From: an uncultured bacterium
GTDB taxonomy: Bacteria > Planctomycetota > UBA1135 > GCA-002686595
Assembly: GCA_913058555.1 (NCBI GenBank)
Contig: CAJXRJ010000328.1
Coordinates: forward strand, 1-8,151
Reading direction: 5' to 3'
Length of the DNA stretch: 8,151 nucleotides
The notes under the pieces were generated by a model. It saw nothing but the letters and a program-made list of their open reading frames with translations, was not told where the DNA came from and did not search any database. Position numbers and translations under genes: made by a program. Shown here piece after piece: positions 1-7,018 of this stretch (its first letter is position 1; every line of letters begins with the position of its first letter).

Positions 1-3
1 CTA

Positions 4-37
4 GTCTCGTGGGCTCGGAGATGTGTATAAGAGACAG
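4..37 (+). other. Illumina Nextera read-2 transposase adapter (sequencing artefact)
   Basis: Bases 4-37 match the 34-nt Nextera read-2 adapter end to end. Its last 19 bases (19-37) are the Tn5 mosaic end AGATGTGTATAAGAGACAG. This is synthetic library sequence left on the contig end, not a natural transposon. Translating it produces peptides that recur as junk in metagenomic proteins, such as MCIRDS forward and LLYTSPSPRD in reverse. Bases 1-3 (CTA) sit where the i7 index would end, so they are probably library sequence too. It puts an in-frame TAA (28-30) ahead of the first gene, which would mislead a gene caller into choosing an internal start. Genomic sequence starts at about 38. Confidence 0.97.
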
Positions 38-1467
38 CTGTTTGGCTGTCCTTCGAGCTTGGATACCGGGGGCGCACCGAGGCGATCGCAGAGCCTCAAC
101 CTTGGCAGTTCGAGGTTCAGTTCGCCCAGTCGTTGCACGGCCTCCTTTCGGATCGACGCGTCGGTGTCGGTTGGTGGGGGCCGCCCATCGATGCCTCCGG
201 CGATACCGAAGAAGAGCTCATGCTCGCCAGCACCTTCTCCACGTTTCGCACGGCGCGCAACATGTTCCAGCGCCGGGGCGCCTTCATTGAGGTGCTCGGG
301 CTCGAGACGGGGCGCGGTGTCCCGGATGAAGTGGACGTGCTCTTTGTGGTGCGTCCGGTGGAGGTGCATGAGCGGGCGGCCTACGCCATCGATCAATTCG
401 TGCAGCGAGGCGGAAAGCTGATCGTCTGTCTGGATGATCCCGACTACAGCGCCTGGACCGGTCAGGCGGCTGCTTCAGGGGATAGCGAGGCCTCGACTCT
501 GTCGCGGCTCCTCGCTAGCTGGGGCATCGCTGTGTTCGACACGCAGATCTGGGACCGCGAGTGGATGTCTCCACGCTACGCCTACCAGATGCAGGGAGCG
601 CCGCTTTGGATTCAATCGCCGCTTGTCGTGACGGTGCCCGAGGAAGGCCTCGAAGCGTCATTGCCCCCGACCCAGGGGCTCAAGAGCGTTCAGTTCAGCT
701 GGGCGCAGCCCCTCGTACCGGAGTCGACGCTCAAGACCCCGAGCGGAGTCACCCGCACAGACCTGGTCAACACTTCGGGCAGCGCGTGGATCTACCCCGC
801 AGGTTTGCAGCTCGCCCGTGATCCGCGCCGCGTGCGGACACAGCTCAGCGACTTGCAGCGTTCGAAGAAGCCCGGCCAGTTTCAGTTGGCGGCGGTTTTT
901 GCGGGCAAGTTCCCGAGCCTCTGGGAAGGGGCAAGCCCCCCCAAGCCTGCGGAGGATCCCTTTGGCCTTGGCCCTGACCTTACAGGCGAAGGTGAGCCTC
1001 TCTCCCGGGCGGCAGAGTCAACCGTCGTGGTCTTCGGGGATGCGGACTGGCTACGGGATGGTTTCCCCCAACAGGAGCCAGCGTATGGCTTCATCCAACG
1101 GGGTGGGGGGCTGCTGGCACTCAATCTCGTCGACTGGCTCACCCTCGATGAAGAACTCATCGGGCTTCGTTCCCGTGCTCCCACGATGCGTCCCCTGCGT
1201 GACTTCGTGCACGAGGAGGAAACGAAGCTCGGGGTGTTCGAGCTGGATCCCTACACCACGGAATGGGAGCGAACGGAACGCAACGCGAACCGTGACAAGG
1301 CGCAGGCCCGGGCGCGCCGGGCGCAGTGGTTGACGATGCTCATGCCGGCGTTTGGGGCCCTTCTGATCGTGGGGCTCTTCGGGATTCTCTGGAACGTTCT
1401 TGGGGCGCGCACTGCGGCTTCCGCGGCGTCGGCCGGGCGAATCGCCCAAGGGGGGGACCGATCATGA
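38..1467 (+). CDS. GldG-like ABC transporter auxiliary protein, 5'-truncated by contig end
   Basis: This is the C-terminal part of a GldG-family protein (ABC_transp_aux type), the substrate-side partner of an ABC-2 export system first known from gliding motility. About 475 residues are visible, counted from codon 40-42. The frame is open back to the adapter, and the residues before the first ATG (133) already look like the family (a Glu-rich strand followed by FEVQF), so 133 is not the true start. Visible features are a DEVDVLFVVRP strand near residue 96, GGKLIVCLDD near 125, a VVVFGDADWL strand near 328, and the family-typical LNLVDWLT...LIGLRSR stretch. A C-terminal membrane helix lies at about 432-456. 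The sequence shows a large extracytoplasmic domain tethered by this helix; an N-terminal helix is expected but missing. The stop overlaps the next start (ATGA at 1464-1467), which suggests translational coupling. The cognate permease and ATPase are presumably upstream. The transported substrate is unknown. Confidence 0.8.
1450..1456 (+). promoter_or_regulatory. G-run acting as likely ribosome binding site for the DUF4340 gene
   Basis: AAGGGGGGG (1448-1456) lies 7 bases before the ATG at 1464 and inside the last codons of the GldG-like gene. It is a loose Shine-Dalgarno match (AAGG core). Together with the ATGA overlap it favours the start at 1464 over the longer possibility at 1326. As a seven-G homopolymer it is also a place where sequencing or replication slippage could change the GldG-like C-terminus. 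Confidence 0.5.
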
Positions 1468-2462
1468 CCGCGACGTCGATCATCCTGCCGCGCAACTGGT
1501 GGCTCATGGCCATGGCTGCCGGTCTCGCCGCTCTCCTGCTCGTGGTGCGCTCGCCGTCGGCGACCGAACGGCCCGTGACGCCGCTCTTCCCTGGGTTCGA
1601 CGGCGCTGAGATCACCGAGCTGCGCATCGAGACCCCCATGGACGAGGGCGCGGAGCCAGAGGTCGTCACGCTCGTGCGAGAAAGCGTCGACGATCCTTGG
1701 AAGGTCCAGGAGCTCTATGGTGCGCCAGGTAACGCGAACCGGATCGGCTCCGTCCTCAATTGGGTCGGAACGATGACGGACCTCGACGTGGTTTCCAGGG
1801 GCGCCACCCCAGTCACAGACTATGGCCTTGGTGAGGGTGAAGCCGTCAAGGTGACCCTCCGCCGGGGCCACACCAGTCCTGGGGAAGGTCCCGGGCTCGA
1901 CGGGGACGCATTGAGCCTCTTTGCGTCACCCGGGAGCGGCGGGGGCGCGTTTGTGCGCCTTGCGGGTGAGAAGCGCGTGGCCCGCGTGCCGCAGTTCCCG
2001 CTCCAGGCGAGGGGGCCCCTTTCTTGGTTCGAGCGAGACTCACTGGTGCCTCTCGAGTCCATCCAGATTCGCAAGGTCGTGGTGACCGGCTCCGCCCTTG
2101 CGGAGCCCTTGACGGTGACCCTTCCCGACCGGGTGATGACGGAGTTCGTGGATGGATCAGGGACAAAGATCCCCACTGCGGTCGCTCTCGAACTCTTCCG
2201 AAGCCTTCGGGCGACGTTCCCCGACGACGTCATTGCCCTGCCCGATGAGGGCCTGCCCGCGGTGCTCGAATGGGAAATCACGCCTGCCGTGGGAACTCCT
2301 TTCCGGGTTGTGTTTACCGACCTGGGAGAATCAGCCGCCACCGGGGCGGGGCGTCCCGGAAAAGGTTTCCGGTTGGGCAGTGACTACGGCGTCGTCGTGA
2401 ATCCGCTCGCCCTCAGCAACGTCATGAAGGCGCTCGAGGCGGTGCGTAACTCTGTGAAGTAG
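1464..2462 (+). CDS. DUF4340 domain membrane-anchored protein
   Basis: A 332-residue protein with a short N-terminal tail (IILPRNWW), one membrane helix at about residues 12-28, and a large extracytoplasmic body. The region from about residue 46 (GAEITELRIET...VVTLVRE...DPWKVQELYGAP...RIGSVLNWVGTMTDLDVVS) has the pattern of DUF4340: a beta strand, a hydrophobic strand, a 'W-x-V' strand, then a helix that counts residues before the next strand. DUF4340 proteins are commonly encoded directly after GldG-like proteins, as here, and are thought to belong to the same ABC export module; no biochemical activity is established. I chose the ATG at 1464 because it puts the membrane helix at the N-terminus, overlaps the previous stop by four bases and follows a G-rich ribosome site. 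The in-frame ATG at 1326 would add 46 low-quality residues lying wholly inside the neighbouring gene. Function in this organism is unknown. Confidence 0.78.
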   Translation: MTATSIILPRNWWLMAMAAGLAALLLVVRSPSATERPVTPLFPGFDGAEITELRIETPMDEGAEPEVVTLVRESVDDPWKVQELYGAPGNANRIGSVLNWVGTMTDLDVVSRGATPVTDYGLGEGEAVKVTLRRGHTSPGEGPGLDGDALSLFASPGSGGGAFVRLAGEKRVARVPQFPLQARGPLSWFERDSLVPLESIQIRKVVVTGSALAEPLTVTLPDRVMTEFVDGSGTKIPTAVALELFRSLRATFPDDVIALPDEGLPAVLEWEITPAVGTPFRVVFTDLGESAATGAGRPGKGFRLGSDYGVVVNPLALSNVMKALEAVRNSVK

Positions 2463-2507
2463 CGAGAATCCAAGTCTCAAGTCGGGCCCTTCCTCGGCCG
2501 ATCACCC

Positions 2508-2532
2508 GAGTGCGTCTCTCTAGCACGCACTC
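2508..2532 (+). promoter_or_regulatory. Perfect 8-bp inverted repeat (hairpin) at the pilM-like start codon
   Basis: GAGTGCGT (2508-2515) and ACGCACTC (2525-2532) are exact reverse complements separated by a 9-base loop. The repeat ends two bases before the ATG at 2535 and occupies the place where a Shine-Dalgarno would be; none is visible. There is no T-tract after it, so it is not a standard intrinsic terminator. It could be a translation-controlling hairpin or a dimeric-regulator operator. The remainder of the 2463-2534 gap shows no clear -35/-10 pair. Confidence 0.45.
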
Positions 2533-2534
2533 CC

Positions 2535-4091
2535 ATGGTGATCCGCCCCAAGCACTCGTCTTCAGCTACCATCGCGCTGCAACTGTCCAAGGACAGGGTG
2601 GAAGCTATCGTGCCCCGCCGCGCGCGGGGAGGACCGGCCCACCGGCTCGTTCGATTCTCCCACGACCTCGAGCTCGGCGAGGAACTTGCCGAGTTCATCG
2701 CGCGTCAGCTCATTGCCCACGGCGTCCCCAAGCGTTCGATCGTGCTCGGGTTGGCTCCGGACCTTGTCCTGCCCCGTGTGATCGAACTTCGGTCGCTGCC
2801 GCAGCGGGATCTCGAGGCTGTGATGGCCCGACGGGCTTCTGGGCTCCTGGAGCTTGAGCCCAAGGAGGTCGCCTACTCGGCGCTCGCCCTTGACGGGGAA
2901 GATGTCGAGGAGAGGCGCTGGCTTGTCCATGCCATCGCGAAGGCTCCCCTCGCGAAGATGCAGAAGGCCTTTCGTGATCTTGGCTTCACGGTCAAGCATG
3001 TGATCCCGGGACGCACCGCTCCCTTCGTTTCGGAACGCTGCATCCAGGCGGCGGCAGCGGAAGGGGCGACGCTTGTGGCGCTCTTTGAGCGTGACCAATG
3101 CGCGATCGGCCTCCTCTCCGGGGGCCGGATTGTGCACGTATCGAGCATTCGCGGCGGGGCTCAGGACTACGCGGAAGGTTCGCCCAATCTCAAGGCGTTC
3201 GTCCAGGAGCTGCGCGGTATCGACGCCTTCTGGCGCCGTGCGAGCCGTGGTGAAAGCGTCAACGCTGTCGTCGTTGGCGGCCTCGAGTCGTCGTTTGTCC
3301 ACGATTTCGAGCCGGCCATCCGCGGCGGCCTCGGGGAAGTGAAGATCGAGCTCTTGGGCGGAGATGACGCCGCCATCTCGATGGAGGGGGCAGGCAACCA
3401 GGAAGACCCAGATCCTGCGATGTCGCTCTTTGACGATCCCCACGACGCAGCGCGCATGGGATTGCTTGGGACCTTCCTCTCGTCACGCACGGCCGTCCTC
3501 GACATGAGTGTCGAACTCCGGCCCCGGGTTCGTTCCCTGATCGCAGTGAGCACGGCTTCGGCCCTGGTCCTTGGCGCGATGGCCTTCTCGGTGCGCAGTG
3601 ACCTTCAGGAGAAGGCCGACCAGCTGACCCAAAGGGCCGCTGCAGTCCACTCCGCGGTGGTCGACCTGCCGGGTTTGCAGAACCTGGAGCGAGACGTCAT
3701 CGCCCTTGAGTCGGAGGTTCGCGCCGCGTGTGAAGAGCTACGGGCCGTCAGTGCGGCGGGCATCTCCATCCATGACCTGACCGATGGCATCCTCAGTGCG
3801 TTCGGCGATGGGTTGGAGCTCCTTTCCGCCAGCGCCGTGGCGCCCATCCCAGCCCAGAACCAAGACGGGGTCGTGCGGCTGCGCGGCACGGTCCAGGACA
3901 TGCCAGGGGCCACGGCAACCGCCTTGAACGCCCTGGAAGACAGGCTCGCAGCGCTCCCCGGGGTCGTTGGGGCCCACGTCGAGCTCCCATCCCTTTCCGA
4001 CCGTGAAGCGAACGAAAGTCAGAAGTTCGCCACGCTCAAGTTCTCTGCGGTGCTCAACCTCGCCGCCACGGAAGCAGGGAGTGATTCATGA
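2535..4091 (+). CDS. PilM-PilN fusion / GspL-like inner-membrane assembly protein
   Basis: A 518-residue protein joining two normally separate pilus proteins. Residues 1 to about 320 form an actin-like (PilM / cytoplasmic GspL) domain: strands near 12-24 (IALQLSKDRVEAIV), LVALFERD at 180-187, GGRIVHVSSIRGG at 196-208, and NAVVVGG at 243-249 in the place of the adenosine loop. One membrane helix spans about 335-353, followed by a charged heptad-like coiled coil (about 354-410) and a PilN-like periplasmic ferredoxin-like domain (about 411-515). GspL of type II secretion has this same layout, and its cytoplasmic domain recruits the GspE ATPase, which is encoded four genes downstream here. Nucleotide-binding residues are poorly kept: LFERD replaces the usual hydrophobic-DIG phosphate loop. 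The ATG at 2535 is the first in-frame start after the upstream stop at 2460-2462; no ribosome site is evident. The stop overlaps the next gene's start by four bases. A single periplasmic Cys (C399) is visible. Confidence 0.82.
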   Translation: MVIRPKHSSSATIALQLSKDRVEAIVPRRARGGPAHRLVRFSHDLELGEELAEFIARQLIAHGVPKRSIVLGLAPDLVLPRVIELRSLPQRDLEAVMARRASGLLELEPKEVAYSALALDGEDVEERRWLVHAIAKAPLAKMQKAFRDLGFTVKHVIPGRTAPFVSERCIQAAAAEGATLVALFERDQCAIGLLSGGRIVHVSSIRGGAQDYAEGSPNLKAFVQELRGIDAFWRRASRGESVNAVVVGGLESSFVHDFEPAIRGGLGEVKIELLGGDDAAISMEGAGNQEDPDPAMSLFDDPHDAARMGLLGTFLSSRTAVLDMSVELRPRVRSLIAVSTASALVLGAMAFSVRSDLQEKADQLTQRAAAVHSAVVDLPGLQNLERDVIALESEVRAACEELRAVSAAGISIHDLTDGILSAFGDGLELLSASAVAPIPAQNQDGVVRLRGTVQDMPGATATALNALEDRLAALPGVVGAHVELPSLSDREANESQKFATLKFSAVLNLAATEAGSDS

Positions 4092-4723
4092 AGAGCTGCT
4101 CTGTCTTGAAGTCGCACGTGACTGGCTTCGGCCGGCGAAGCGCCCGCGCCATGCTCTTTGGCTTGGCGGCGGTCGTTCCCGTTATCTCCATGGGCATCAC
4201 CGTGCCCTCGGCGCTTGGGCTGCGCGGCGCACAGAAGGCCTTCGACGAAGAGTCGTCGAGACTCGACCTCAAGAGCAGTCTGCTGGGCCGTCTCGGGGAC
4301 TACACCCAGAGCGGATCGCTCGATGAGCTCGGGGAGCTCGCTAGCGTCTTGCGCGGCATGGTGCCGTGCGGGGTCCGACCCCTTGAGGAGTTCGCGCTCA
4401 TCCGGGCCATTGCGGCTCGCAGCGGCGTGGACATGGAATCGATTCAGTCCGTCCGTACGCACTCTGCCATGTCCCTGGCGGAAAGCAAAAAGTCGGAGGG
4501 CGATGCGGCACAAGGCGAGGAGGCCGCCGCTGGGATCGTCATCGATGAGGTGCTCGTCACCTTCAACGGTGGCATCGACTTCTGCCTTCAACTCGTCTCA
4601 ACCCTCCGCGAATCGGGATACCCGATCATCGTTTTCGGATTCGATCTCGCCCGAGCCCAGGCGGGGACTCAGAACTTTGCAGTTGAGCTTCGGCTCGGCT
4701 TCCTTCGGCGACTCGGCGCTTAG
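4088..4723 (+). CDS. PilO/GspM-like inner-membrane platform protein
   Basis: A 211-residue bitopic membrane protein. A positively charged cytoplasmic tail (GFGRRSAR) precedes one membrane helix at about residues 22-45, a short helical or coiled-coil stretch, and a C-terminal ferredoxin-like domain. The last has the pattern strand (IDEVLVTFNG), helix (FCLQLVSTLRESG), strand (IIVFGFDLAR), strand (FAVELRLGFL), which is typical of PilO and GspM. These proteins dimerise with PilN or GspL at the inner membrane, here presumably with the periplasmic half of the preceding fusion. The start ATG overlaps the previous stop (ATGA, 4088-4091) and is preceded by a good Shine-Dalgarno, AGGGAG at 4076-4081, six bases away. 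It is translationally coupled to the fusion gene. Two cysteines (C94, C166) lie on the periplasmic side, and a disulphide is possible but unproven. Sequence alone does not separate PilO from GspM; gene order favours PilO. Confidence 0.75.
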   Translation: MKSCSVLKSHVTGFGRRSARAMLFGLAAVVPVISMGITVPSALGLRGAQKAFDEESSRLDLKSSLLGRLGDYTQSGSLDELGELASVLRGMVPCGVRPLEEFALIRAIAARSGVDMESIQSVRTHSAMSLAESKKSEGDAAQGEEAAAGIVIDEVLVTFNGGIDFCLQLVSTLRESGYPIIVFGFDLARAQAGTQNFAVELRLGFLRRLGA

Positions 4724-4740
4724 CCAGTCTCCATTCAAAC

Positions 4741-5529
4741 ATGATGACTCCCAAGCAAAAGTGGACGATCGCTGGACTCGTGCCGGTGTGTCTCGCCGTA
4801 TGGGTTCCCCAGCTCCTCAATAGCGGTACGACCTCTGGTCAGGTGAGCCTCGACGGGCCCGCGGAATCAGAGATCATGCCCGGCGAAACGATGCCGGGTG
4901 TATCGGGCGCCGGTGCCCCGCACCAAAGTGGCGGCCAAGGTCCGGCCCCATCACCCGGCGGCGGAAGTCAGCCGTCCGGTCCTGGCGACAAAGCCGGCGG
5001 CGACGCTGGCACGGATCGTAGCCGCGGCATGCTCGTGGCAGATGTCCTCAAGACCCTCGGGGCCTCCGAGGCCTTCCGGGTTCCGGGCAGTAGGAGCGAC
5101 GCGGTCGTGCAAGGGATCGCCAACGGCGAAACCGGCGAAGAGGAAGGGGCGGGTGAGTTCAGCTCCAGCGCACAGCTTGTCAGCCCCATGGTGAGCTTCG
5201 TCGAGGATCACCCCCTTCGCGGCACCATGGCGGGGGAGACGACCCGCTTCGCGGTCTTCGGATCGCACCGCGTCAGGGAAGGCGAGTTGCTTCCCGGTAC
5301 CGGAGCCGTCGTTGCCGAGATCCGCCGCACAGGCGTTCGCATCGAAGAAGCGGGAATGACCCTCGAGGTCAGCCTTCCACCCCTTCAGACGCGACCCCGC
5401 AGCGCGTCTACCCAGGAAACTGGCCAGGGATCCCCACAGGGCGCTTCCCCAGGTGGAACCGACGCGCCGTCGACCTCTAACAGCATCGGCCCGGTGTCCG
5501 TCCCCGAGGCCATTCCGTCCGGTCAGTGA
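4741..5529 (+). CDS. PilP/GspC-like connector protein with homology-region domain
   Basis: A 262-residue protein. A short Lys-rich start (MMTPKQKW) leads into a membrane helix at about residues 9-27. Next comes a long Pro/Gly/Ser-rich flexible linker (about 45-95), a short conserved segment (MLVADVLKTLG...), and a compact beta domain at about 147-213 (LRGTMAGETTRFAVF...VREGELLPGTGAVVAEIRRTGVRIEEAGMTLEVSL). This last has the strand order and the 'L-x-G...A-x-F...V-x-x-G...V-x-x-I...V-x-I' rhythm of the GspC homology region and of PilP, which bridge the inner-membrane complex to the N0 domain of the secretin. A Ser/Thr/Gly-rich tail (about 214-262) follows, with no PDZ or coiled coil. Usual PilP is an inner-membrane lipoprotein; there is no lipobox here, so anchoring is GspC-like. 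It begins 17 bases after the previous gene with tandem ATGs (4741, 4744) and no evident ribosome site. Its stop overlaps the secretin start. Confidence 0.72.
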   Translation: MMTPKQKWTIAGLVPVCLAVWVPQLLNSGTTSGQVSLDGPAESEIMPGETMPGVSGAGAPHQSGGQGPAPSPGGGSQPSGPGDKAGGDAGTDRSRGMLVADVLKTLGASEAFRVPGSRSDAVVQGIANGETGEEEGAGEFSSSAQLVSPMVSFVEDHPLRGTMAGETTRFAVFGSHRVREGELLPGTGAVVAEIRRTGVRIEEAGMTLEVSLPPLQTRPRSASTQETGQGSPQGASPGGTDAPSTSNSIGPVSVPEAIPSGQ

Positions 5530-7016
5530 TGATGCACTTCCCCAGCCAATCCAGTCGGACCATGAGCCACGCCCTTCTCTCCGTAGGCCTCCTCGGGGCG
5601 ATTCTCGCCTCCGGCGGCTGTGCCAAAGCACACGCCCCCAAGTCCCTGCGACTGGATAGTGAGATTGGCGCGAAGCCCTTCACGCTCAGCCAGAGCATGG
5701 ACAACCGTCCGTTGCTATCGGATCTGGACGTGTCCGAGCTCGACCTACCTTGGGCTAGCGAGAAGACGGGCTTCGAGTCGCCGTCGTCGCCTGCCCTCGG
5801 TGTCGGATCCGACGAGACGATGCCCTTCGAGTTCCGCGGCATGCCCCTCGGTGAGGTCATCGCCTTCCTGGGGGCGGCGGCCGAAGTGAACATCATGTTC
5901 GACCCGGGTCTCAACCAGCCTGTGGACGCCTCCTTCCCCTCCGTCCGTGTCGGCGAGGCGCTCTACGCCATCCTGGAGCAGAATGCCCTTGAGCTCGTGG
6001 AGGACCCCCCGGGCGTCTACTCCGTGCGCAACCTTGCCGCCGGAGGCGGCCACATGCGCTCGTTCCAGCTGTCCTCCATCCGCGCTGCAGACGCTGCCGC
6101 CGCAGCGACCCAGATCGTGGGCGACAGCGCGACCGTCGTGACGAACGAGGCCCAGAACCTGCTCTTCGTTCGGGGATCGAAGGACTCCGTAGCGGCGGTG
6201 GCCGCGTACCTGGACCAAGCCGATCAGCTGGAGCGTCAGGTCCTCATCGAGGTCCACATTCTCGAGGCGATCATCGACGAGGACTTCGAGCTTGGGATCA
6301 GCCACGCGTTCAATGGATCCCTCGACGGCAATGCCTTCACCATCGCCCAGAACCTCGGCACGGCGTCGAGCGGCGGATTCGACGCCATGTTCAACTTCGA
6401 TGGGGGCGATATCTCCTCCACGATCAATGCCCTCCAGTCCTATGTGGACTTGGAGCTGATCAGCGCGCCGCGCGTCATGACCGTCTCCGGGTCCCTGGCG
6501 AAGATCGCGGTGATCGAAGAGATCCCCTACATCGAGGCCACGGCTTCGACCGCCACGGACGCGGGCCAGGCCACCACCAACATCGAGCAGATCGCATTCA
6601 AGGAAGCGGGTGTTCGCCTCGAGGTGACGCCCACGATCCAAGGCAACGGCATCCTGAAAGTCCTCATCGCCAAGGAACTGAGTGAAGTGGTGGGGCAGTT
6701 CCAGACCATCCCGATCATCGACAAGCGGACCCTCGACTCAGAGTTCCTCGTGGCCGATCGTCAAACGATCGTCCTGGGCGGGCTCATGCAGGATCGTCGC
6801 TCCGATGCCCAGCAGGGCATCCCTTTGCTCAAAGACCTGCCCCTGATCGGGCGACTCTTCCGCAGCGATGTGGATACGACCGAGAAGCGCGAGCTTCTGG
6901 TGTTCGTGACCCCTCGAGTGGTCAACCCGAACGAAGCGGCTGTCCTCGCCAGGCGCTATCAGCGCGAGTTTGAGAAGAAGCGTGCGGCGTCCGGCATGGA
7001 CCTTGGGGGCCGCTAG
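5529..7016 (+). CDS. Short lipoprotein secretin of the PilQ/GspD family
   Basis: A 495-residue outer-membrane secretin, the gated channel of a pilus or secretion machine. Residues 1-31 are a signal peptide (Arg10, hydrophobic 15-27) ending in SGGC, so Cys31 is a likely lipidation site. A low-complexity region of about 65 residues follows, then an N0/STN-like domain (about 98-165: FEFRGMPLGEVIAFLGAAAEVNIMF...), one N1-type domain (about 176-233: RSFQLSSIRAADA...ATVVTNEAQNLLFVRG), and the secretin core from about 236 (RQVLIEVHILEA). The core shows SAPRVMTVSG, EEIPYIE, ADRQTIVLGGLM, the signature GIPLLKDLPLIGRLF (430-444) and FVTPRVV (459-465). It is shorter than usual PilQ or GspD, with no AMIN domains and only one N1-like repeat. 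The start choice lies among GTG 5526, ATG 5529, ATG 5532 and ATG 5562; I favour 5529 (TGATG overlap with the previous gene), since 5562 would drop the only Arg before the hydrophobic core. No strong ribosome site is visible. Confidence 0.88.
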   Translation: MMHFPSQSSRTMSHALLSVGLLGAILASGGCAKAHAPKSLRLDSEIGAKPFTLSQSMDNRPLLSDLDVSELDLPWASEKTGFESPSSPALGVGSDETMPFEFRGMPLGEVIAFLGAAAEVNIMFDPGLNQPVDASFPSVRVGEALYAILEQNALELVEDPPGVYSVRNLAAGGGHMRSFQLSSIRAADAAAAATQIVGDSATVVTNEAQNLLFVRGSKDSVAAVAAYLDQADQLERQVLIEVHILEAIIDEDFELGISHAFNGSLDGNAFTIAQNLGTASSGGFDAMFNFDGGDISSTINALQSYVDLELISAPRVMTVSGSLAKIAVIEEIPYIEATASTATDAGQATTNIEQIAFKEAGVRLEVTPTIQGNGILKVLIAKELSEVVGQFQTIPIIDKRTLDSEFLVADRQTIVLGGLMQDRRSDAQQGIPLLKDLPLIGRLFRSDVDTTEKRELLVFVTPRVVNPNEAAVLARRYQREFEKKRAASGMDLGGR

Positions 7017-7018
7017 TC

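Noticed and set aside
19..37. Tn5 mosaic end as evidence of a natural transposon insertion
   Set aside because: The mosaic end is a hybrid engineered sequence and is joined here to the Nextera adapter bases (4-18); it is library chemistry.
133..135. ATG as the start of the GldG-like gene
   Set aside because: The frame is open and family-like upstream to base 38; the gene is truncated, not short.
936..942. Seven-C tract (and seven-G tract at 1450-1456) as frameshift or phase-variation sites
   Set aside because: The reading frame and family pattern stay intact across both; tract length is too short to argue for phase variation.
1326..1463. N-terminal extension of the DUF4340 protein from an upstream ATG
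   Set aside because: It lies entirely within the neighbouring gene in another frame, has no domain character and buries the membrane helix.
2460..2534. Stop-codon readthrough joining the DUF4340 protein to the PilM-PilN fusion
   Set aside because: Both genes are in the same frame and the 24 codons between are open after TAG, but the segment has no protein character and the families are unrelated; chance in high-GC DNA.
4879..4898. CCCGGC/GCCGGG inverted repeat inside the P-like gene
   Set aside because: Only six bp, and explained by a repeated Met-Pro-Gly coding unit in the linker.
5745..6641. Long minus-strand open frame (also 7154-8122, 2562-3443 and 1251-1871)
   Set aside because: They are opposite genes with clear conserved motifs; their translations are rich in Arg/Gly/His and lack domains, as expected for antisense shadows at high GC.
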